From: Flammeovirgaceae bacterium UBA2371
GTDB taxonomy: Bacteria > Bacteroidota > Bacteroidia > Cytophagales > Cyclobacteriaceae
Length of the DNA stretch: 64,000 bases
NCBI GenBank assembly: GCA_002345965.1
Contig: DDTF01000058.1
Location: 1 to 64,000 of the forward strand
Direction of reading: 5' to 3'
Positions 54,522 through 61,400 of this stretch are shown here, piece by piece; the first letter of the stretch is position 1; each line of letters begins with the position of its first letter. The translations under genes and the position numbers were made by a program. The notes under the pieces were generated by a model that was not told the origin of the DNA, ran no database searches, and saw only the letters and a list, made by a program, of their open reading frames with translations.

Positions 54522-55259
54522 ATGAGAAGAATAGCACTTCTATGGGTTGGCTTTATTTTTCTGTTGGGTGCATGTACTCAGCGAATGACATGCCCTGCCT
54601 TTCAGAGTGCATATATTTATGATAAAGAAGCCTTAAGAAAGAAATTCAGCTATTTTCAGGAAGACTCTACCCCCAAAATACTCACGGCCAGCAAAAACAA
54701 GTACCTCATAGCCGTTCCGGAATCGTATCGAAAAAAAATGCGGAGTTTAAAAACGGTGGAGATGAAGCCGATTTACCCTGAAATACCGGACTCTCTCAAA
54801 ATTGAAGAAGGCGCTGATTTGATAATGGCCGAACGTGATGTCATCGACAGTGCCACTGTACAACAAGGGTTGGATCGTTCAGATTCAGCTTATGCCATCA
54901 CCAAAGCCAAAGAAAAATTCAATGTAGATCAGGACAACTACATGTGGTACTTCCGGGATCAACTTGTGCTTCCTGATGTGCGGGCAGCACTTGAACAAAA
55001 GAGTGGAAAGGATTTAGGTACTGCTAATTTAAAAGGTTCAAAAGAGAAGAAAGGATTTTTTAAGAACCTGTTTAGAAAAAAAGATAAATCCGATTCTTCT
55101 GCCGTAGATGGCCCACCATTGCCATCCGACTCGACCAAAGCCTCCACCAAGACAAAAAAGAAGAAGGCTCCTAAAGAGAAAAAGGTGAAAGCCAAGAAAG
55201 AAGAAAAGAAGGAAACACCCGCCAAGAAAGAAGAGGAGGATGACGGGTTTGACAGCTAA
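54522..55259 (+). CDS. Lipoprotein with Lys/Glu-rich tail, unknown function
   Basis: 245 residues from the ATG at 54522 (a TTG at 54504 would spoil the signal peptide). Lipobox LLGAC. The mature protein starts TQRMTCPAFQSAYIYDK, with the middle part possibly helical. The last about 75 residues are Lys-, Ser- and Glu-rich, low complexity, ending DDGFDS. I recognise no catalytic motif. Its stop abuts the converging SRAP gene (4-base overlap). Likely periplasmic or outer-membrane structural protein, with little certainty. Confidence 0.75.
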   Translation: MRRIALLWVGFIFLLGACTQRMTCPAFQSAYIYDKEALRKKFSYFQEDSTPKILTASKNKYLIAVPESYRKKMRSLKTVEMKPIYPEIPDSLKIEEGADLIMAERDVIDSATVQQGLDRSDSAYAITKAKEKFNVDQDNYMWYFRDQLVLPDVRAALEQKSGKDLGTANLKGSKEKKGFFKNLFRKKDKSDSSAVDGPPLPSDSTKASTKTKKKKAPKEKKVKAKKEEKKETPAKKEEEDDGFDS

Positions 55260-55954
55260 TCGAACAAAGTGAGATTGCCGAATTGATCTGAAGGAGCAGA
55301 GGGTAACATGAGCGTGGACTCGTTGGCAGTTAGTATGCTGATTCTGTGTGATACAGTATAAGAATCAAGTTGTTGTGTGCTCTCGGTAGTTAATAGTTTC
55401 AATAGCTCATTTTCTGACGATTCTTCGTTGAGCCATATTTTCTCTGTTTCCTTATTAAGCAGCAAAGGCATGCGTTCGTTAACGGAACGTACTTGACTAT
55501 TGGCTTTGGTGGTGATGACACTGAAGGTGTGGTGTGTTTCTTCATTTTCATCCTCGAACTCTTCCCACAAGGCGGCCATAGCCATCAATCCCTTATTTTT
55601 AAGAAAGAACCGATAAGGAACAGCTGCTTTTTTGCTGATCTTTTTCCAGCAATAGAATCCATCGATGGGGGCAATGCAACGAAAGCGCATCATCTTTTTC
55701 TTAAAGGCAGGTTTATCCTGTATGACTTCAGCCCTGATATTGATAAGTTTTTCACTTACATTTTTGTCTTTGGTCCATTGTGGGATAGCACCCCAATAAA
55801 AAAATGAAACTCCTTCAGGATTATGATGGGTAATGACGGGCAGCAAATGAGTAGGACCGGCATTATAATAAGACTTGTAGTGTTTGGGTACATCCACTGA
55901 AAAACGATCTGATAACTGCTGGGCAGAAGCTGATATGGAATAGCGCTCAAACAT
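55256..55954 (-). CDS. SRAP (YedK/HMCES) fold protein with catalytic residues replaced
   Basis: 232 residues. The fold is clear: YYNAGPTHLLPVI, FFYWGAIPQWTKD, NIRAEVIQDKPAFKK, CIAPIDGFYCWKK, FSVITTKANSQVRSV and NERMPLLL. In active SRAP proteins Cys2 forms the thiazolidine crosslink to abasic sites, helped by Asn, Glu and His. Here residue 2 is Phe (MFERYS), the Glu of GFYEW is Cys102, and the His of HDRMP is Asn159; only Asn72 remains. It should not form the crosslink. It may still bind DNA. Shares an 8-base overlap with the YheT-like gene. Confidence 0.85.
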   Translation of the reverse strand: MFERYSISASAQQLSDRFSVDVPKHYKSYYNAGPTHLLPVITHHNPEGVSFFYWGAIPQWTKDKNVSEKLINIRAEVIQDKPAFKKKMMRFRCIAPIDGFYCWKKISKKAAVPYRFFLKNKGLMAMAALWEEFEDENEETHHTFSVITTKANSQVRSVNERMPLLLNKETEKIWLNEESSENELLKLLTTESTQQLDSYTVSHRISILTANESTLMLPSAPSDQFGNLTLFD

Positions 55955-56903
55955 GAGAGGTGTTAATAAAATTCAGGGCTCTTAATTCTGACCAATATAG
56001 CCCATTTTGATTAAAAAGGGTAAAGCCCACGTGACCCCCAAATTTTGGATTTTCAAATTTGATGTTTGGATTTTTGAATAATGAAGGGTGATGATGGGTA
56101 GCATGATCCAGAAAAGGATCGTTTTGTGCATTGACGATAAGAGTAGGTATCTCAATGTGGTCAATAAAACGTATGGAACTACATGCCTCATAATATTCGA
56201 GCGCATTACCAAACTGGTGGAGGGGTGCTGTGTAGGCATCATCAAATTGTATCAATGTTCTGATTTTGTCGATACCACTGATCTCCAATTCAGGTTTCAA
56301 TTTGGCTTTGTCTATTACTTTTTTCTTAAGGCTTCTCACGAATCGTTGCGAGTATAGGAAGTATTTTGAAATGGTCAGACAGCTTGCGTGTAAGTCGAGC
56401 GGTACAGAAAAGACCACACTATTAGAAATGGTGGGGTGGAGGTTACTGGATTGTTCACCCAGATATTTTAAAGTAAGATTTCCTCCTAAACTAAATCCAA
56501 CCAGAGAAATAGACTGGTACTTTTTTGTATTTAAGGCATGCTGTACTACCACATCCAGATCATCGGTGGCGCCACTGTGATAAAACCGAAGTTGCCAATT
56601 CATCTCTTCGCTGCAGCCCCGGTAGTTCCAGGCAAGTACATCATAACCCATTTCGAAAAATGCTTTGGCCATTCCCTTGATGTAAGCCCTCTGTGTATTT
56701 CCTTCAAGTCCATGAGAGATAATGACCAGATTGGAAGCCTTTTGTTCCATCCAGTCCAAATCCAGAAAATCTTTATCGGGCGTATAAATCCTTTCACGCC
56801 TGTAGTTGACACCATCTACTTTTCTTAGTAAAGCCGGGTAAATGGTTTCAAGATGGTTGGTAAACAGAAGGCGTGGAGGCGTATAGGAGGATAATGGCGA
56901 CAT
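55947..56903 (-). CDS. YheT-family alpha/beta hydrolase
   Basis: 318 residues. LVIISHGLEGNTQRAYIKG holds the oxyanion region, LAWNYRGCSEEMN is the YheT marker, GFSLGGNLTLKYLGE has the nucleophile Ser, and the late Asp (NAQNDPFLD) and His (FGGHVGFT) complete the triad. Esterase or thioesterase of unknown substrate, cytoplasmic. It sits in a four-gene leftward unit with SRAP, YfiT-like and TerC genes. Confidence 0.88.
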   Translation of the reverse strand: MSPLSSYTPPRLLFTNHLETIYPALLRKVDGVNYRRERIYTPDKDFLDLDWMEQKASNLVIISHGLEGNTQRAYIKGMAKAFFEMGYDVLAWNYRGCSEEMNWQLRFYHSGATDDLDVVVQHALNTKKYQSISLVGFSLGGNLTLKYLGEQSSNLHPTISNSVVFSVPLDLHASCLTISKYFLYSQRFVRSLKKKVIDKAKLKPELEISGIDKIRTLIQFDDAYTAPLHQFGNALEYYEACSSIRFIDHIEIPTLIVNAQNDPFLDHATHHHPSLFKNPNIKFENPKFGGHVGFTLFNQNGLYWSELRALNFINTSHV

Positions 56904-56912
56904 ATTGTTTAG

Positions 56913-57449
56913 TTACGTCCACCCCATTTTGCCTTTTATAGAAGTAATATGAGCAAGGTGATGGTTGCCGTGCCAGGCATAAAGACCAATCATTCGTTCT
57001 AACGATTGGCTGGTTTTGGTTTCCGGGTGTATAAAAGTTTTTTTCAGATCTTCAGCAGTAAGGTGACGCATAATAGCCACCCATTTGGTATGAAGAGATT
57101 GAAGCAGTGCCAAAGAGATAGATGGATCAAGGTGCGTTTCAGCTGTTTCAGCCCATGCTTTTTCATCGTAGGCTTTAATCAGCGGACGCTCTTCAGTGAG
57201 GGTCCATTTCATACGGATATAGGCATTCATATGGCTGTCGGAGAGGTGATGAATGACTTGTCTGATGGTCCAGCCACCATCGCGATAAGGAGTATCCAGT
57301 TGTTGTGGTGATAAATTTTCTACGGCCTCATTTAGTTTATTGGGAAGTTGTTCAATCTGTAGAATAAATTCAGTTAGAGCCACAGGGGAGAAGTCTGCTG
57401 GGGCTTCGAAACGTCCTATGGGGAATTGGTCAGTTGTAATGTCATTCAT
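56913..57449 (-). CDS. YfiT/BstA-type DinB-fold thiol transferase
   Basis: 178 residues. The start DQFPIGRFEAP, then GGWTIRQVIHHLSDSHMNAYIRMKWTL and a late YAWHGNHHLAHI supply three metal-ligand histidines of the DinB four-helix bundle. Close relatives (YfiT, BstA) transfer bacillithiol to electrophiles. The presence suggests, but does not prove, bacillithiol-type thiol metabolism. It overlaps terC by 8 bases and precedes the YheT-like gene by 9. Confidence 0.87.
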   Translation of the reverse strand: MNDITTDQFPIGRFEAPADFSPVALTEFILQIEQLPNKLNEAVENLSPQQLDTPYRDGGWTIRQVIHHLSDSHMNAYIRMKWTLTEERPLIKAYDEKAWAETAETHLDPSISLALLQSLHTKWVAIMRHLTAEDLKKTFIHPETKTSQSLERMIGLYAWHGNHHLAHITSIKGKMGWT

Positions 57450-58251
57450 CTTTAATGGCCTCTTTCATGTCTTCTTCGGAATAGTGCTTATGCAGTTTGA
57501 CGGGTGCCGTTTTTTTCTTTCTCTTTTTTCTTACCCGGATATTGGTCAACTCGATGAGCATGGAAAAGGCTACTGCAAAATAGATGTATCCTTTAGGGAT
57601 TACGTAGTGCAACGACTCAAGGAAGAGCATAAACCCTATCAGTATAAGAAACCCCAGTGCCAGCACTTCCATGGATGGGTGTTCTTTGATAAACCGACTA
57701 ATGCGTCCAGAAAATATCATCATAACGATGATGGAAACGATCACTGCAATAATCATGATGCTCACGTGGTCAACCACACCGATGGCAGTAAGGATGGAGT
57801 CAAAAGAAAATATGATATCCAGCAGAATAATCTGTACGATGGTACCAGATATGGTTACTGCTGCTCTTTTAAAACCTTCTTCATCTTCGTCATCGCCTTC
57901 CATTTCATGATTAATTTCCATGGTACTTTTGGCAATAAGAAAAAGCCCACCAAATCCCAATATCAGATCGCGACCACTAAACGCCAAATCATGATCAATC
58001 ACAAAGTTGGCTGGAATGCTGAAGAGGGGTTCCGTAAAGCTAATGATCCATGTGATTCCCAGTAAAAATAAAATGCGTACACCCATGGCCAGCATCAATC
58101 CGATGTTCCTGGCTTTCCTTCTCTGGCTTTCTTCCGGAAGTTTATTGGAAACAATGGAGATGAAAATGATATTGTCAATCCCCAGAATTATTTCCAGAAA
58201 ACAGAGGGTAAGGAGGGCTATCCAGGTGTCAGCTCTGAGGAACAATTCCAT
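57442..58251 (-). CDS. TerC family integral membrane protein
   Basis: 269 residues, seven to eight helices. LEIILGIDNIIFISIVSNKLP and LLDIIFSFDSILTAIGV carry the paired Asp-Asn and Asp-Ser metal-binding motifs of TerC. A charged loop (DDEDEEG) and a basic C-terminal tail are present. Family members export or deliver Mn or Ca ions, in some species for exported metalloproteins. First gene of the leftward unit. Confidence 0.92.
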   Translation of the reverse strand: MELFLRADTWIALLTLCFLEIILGIDNIIFISIVSNKLPEESQRRKARNIGLMLAMGVRILFLLGITWIISFTEPLFSIPANFVIDHDLAFSGRDLILGFGGLFLIAKSTMEINHEMEGDDEDEEGFKRAAVTISGTIVQIILLDIIFSFDSILTAIGVVDHVSIMIIAVIVSIIVMMIFSGRISRFIKEHPSMEVLALGFLILIGFMLFLESLHYVIPKGYIYFAVAFSMLIELTNIRVRKKRKKKTAPVKLHKHYSEEDMKEAIKDE

Positions 58252-58432
58252 GGGTCAAATTTTATTTTTTCGGAAAGGAAATTCATTTCCAAATTAAGCA
58301 AAGCATTGAATATTAGAAAAGAATGAACCAAAAGAAAAACAGCTTTTTAGACTCAGAAGTGCATTACTTAAAAGCTTAACATTCAACCATTTACATTTAG
58401 GTAAAGCTGGTGTTAACTTTTTAACTAGGCAT

Positions 58433-58460
58433 AAAAAAAGCCCCTCTTGAAGGGGCTTTT
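58433..58460 (-). terminator. Terminator after the T9SS cargo gene
   Basis: AAAAGCCCCT, loop CTTGA, AGGGGCTTTT: a perfect 10-bp stem with an A run on one side and a T run on the other, 19 bases past the T9SS gene stop. On the minus strand the stem is followed by T, so it ends the T9SS transcript. The rest of the 58252-58478 gap shows nothing else I can name. Confidence 0.88.
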
Positions 58461-58478
58461 CTATTATTGAATGAGCCG

Positions 58479-61400
58479 TTACTTGTTGTGCACAACCATT
58501 ACTTTTTTGTACAAAATATCCCCTTTACCAGTTTCTACTTGTAGAAGATAAATACCACTCACCAAGCTTTGTGTATCAAGTGTTTTGCTCGATTCTCCCA
58601 CAGGAATGTGAGTATCAAAAAGCACTTTACCTAATTGATCGGCCAGACGAACCGGAGTGGGCTCTTTTACAACGAATGGTAATTGAATGGATAACTCCTT
58701 ATCAACGGGGTTAGGGAAGATGGAAATTTGGTCTGCAAAGTTCATTTCCGTATCCAAACCGGTTACCACTGTTGGGAGGTTGCCTGGATTGGCAAGCAAC
58801 GTTGCCTGGAGTACATCACGGGTATTAATATCTTGTACAAATGCAACAACAGCCAATTGCTGAGGATCTACTGCACTGCTGACTTCCCAGGGAGTAGGTG
58901 TTACTTTGATAGTATTTCCAATTAGCATGGGTAATTGAAGTTCGGTACCCGCTGCATTGGGAAGTATTTTTCTCACTACAAAACCTTCCGTGCCAACCGT
59001 TTTTTCTATGATGGCTATGAATAGTGATATTCTTCCGCTAGTGATATCGTTTGTTGCTTCCACTGTTGCTTCTACCGCAAATTTATCGGGATCACTAGGT
59101 ATGGAATTCACTTGAATTTTAAGGGGTGATGAAACTAATGATCTCAGACTGAAATATCCAGTCACCCAATTAGACAAGAAGTTTCCTTGACTTTGACCAT
59201 CTAAGTAGCCTTTTGGTACCAGTGTTGAATTATTGGTAAGACCATAGAAGGCGGCACGCGCGTTAAGGTCTGATGGGTTTTGTTTATTGATATCATCAGC
59301 GGTTGGCAAACCAATATGGTATTGAAGTTTTACAAGTTCCGAGGCTGAACTGCTGCTATTGAAGTCGAGGAAATTTTGATTATTGGCTGCAGCACCGCCT
59401 ACCGTATTGTTAGTAAAGTTTTCAACTAAAATGGTTCGGTTTCTCTCCTCAATTTTCACGTCATTGAATGCAAATCCATCTCTGGTAATGTTTGTTCTTG
59501 CTCGGCTGCCAAAGGCAACGCGGAATCGAACTTGTGATCTTTGTGATACTGGGATAAAATCAAGGCTATGTTTGCCCTTTGCCCATCCAATTTGATTAGT
59601 CCGAGCCCATGCCACAGTAGTCTGACCACCTGGTGCAGATGCTACTCCCTGGGCATTGAACCAATTTAATCCAGTTGAAATATCTCCTATGAATCCACCT
59701 ACAGCTATCCAATTTTGACCTCCGTCAATAGAGTACTGCAATACGGCACCATCATCGTTATGCGTATCAGCCCAATGGGTGATTGAGATCACAGGTCTTT
59801 CAAAAGCAGACATATCAAAGCAAGGGCTATTCACATAGGATTGATCACTCTCCAGATAGACACCGGCAGGATTGGTGGCCCATGAAAGCTCTGAGGAGTT
59901 AATCTTGGCGCCTGATGGAATACCAAAACCCCAACTTGAATTACCATTTTTATCTTCAGGAACCCAAAACCCATTTTCTCCATTAAGACTTTTCATAAAG
60001 TAAGGTGCAGTGGGAGTTGGTGTGATGTTGGAAAGGATCGAGACTTCTCTTACCTGATCATCAGGACAAGCGCCTTGCGTTGGGCTTGTGCGTCCAATCA
60101 TGGTAACATTCCGGGAGCCACCTGTCTGGTATTTGTGAATGGGATTTCCATAGGTACCGCTTGTTCTTCCTCCATTGTTATGCGCAGGTATGATAGTGGA
60201 AGAAGCATTGCCTGCAGGCACCACATCTCCATCCCCAAAGTTCCACTCCACGGTGGCAAGATTTACGCCATTGGTAGTGGTGGCTACAAATTCGGTATCC
60301 TCATTGAAACAAACTTTAGACACTGAAAAATCGGACACGGGCAAGGCACCCACAGTGACATATTGGGAAGCGGTTGAAGTACAAGTTTTTCCAAACTGCG
60401 GAGTGGCGGTTAGGGTTAAACTAACAAAATTGAAGCTGCTCTTCGCGTATTGATGCGTGGTGGACCCATACGTTCCTACCGGACCAGAAACAATAGTTTC
60501 ATCACCAAAATTCCAGGTGACCTGGTCTGCATTTACATTATTGTTCGAAATAAAATCAATTACGTCTCCATCACATTTCTCCGGTACAGAAAAATCAGCA
60601 ACGGGACTAGGGAGTAGTTTAACGTTGATTGTTTTTGAAGTAGTACATCCTGTTCCAGTAGTAACTACATAATTGAGTTGAAAATCACCACCATTAGGTG
60701 CACGATTAAATTCGTACGTGTCGCCATTGATCAGGGTTTGTATGTTGCCATCAATTTTAAAAGTACCATTGGGTGGATTCATGGTCAAAACCCGGGTACC
60801 TTCGTTGGCACAATAAATTTCCAGATCGCTTATTCCGGCAATGCTGGCTGGGATGACTGGAGCTACTGTAAATTGTTCTATTTGCACGTTGGTACAAGAG
60901 GTTTTTACCGGGTCATTGGTGGTAAATACGACTCTGAAGGTTGGGGTACTGAGTGGATCTGCGCCATTGAGTACTGCAAGGTCAAAAATATCGGATGGAT
61001 CAAAGTTGTAATCTTTATTTGGGTGAGTCACAATGGAAACTGGTGGTAGTGATGGTTTTAGATAAAATATCTCATAACGACCAGATACATTGCTGCTGTT
61101 AAAGGCAACAGGTACGTCTTCGTAGCAAAAATCTTTCTTAGGTCCATAAGTAAATACTGCTGGTGGTAAAGGACGCACTTCATAAGTTCGCGTATCGGTA
61201 TTGGCACAACCAATACCATCAGTATAGGTGACTACCACATTAAAACTTTGTGGTGTTGTCTGCGTTGAACCCAGTTCAACTTCCCTCTGAAGGTAAGCCT
61301 GGTTAGGGTTAAACCTTCCCAAGCCAGCAGCAGAATTGGTCACTCCCAAACCAGAAAATATAACATTGGAGGTTTCACTCGCGCGAAGATCAACTGGTGT

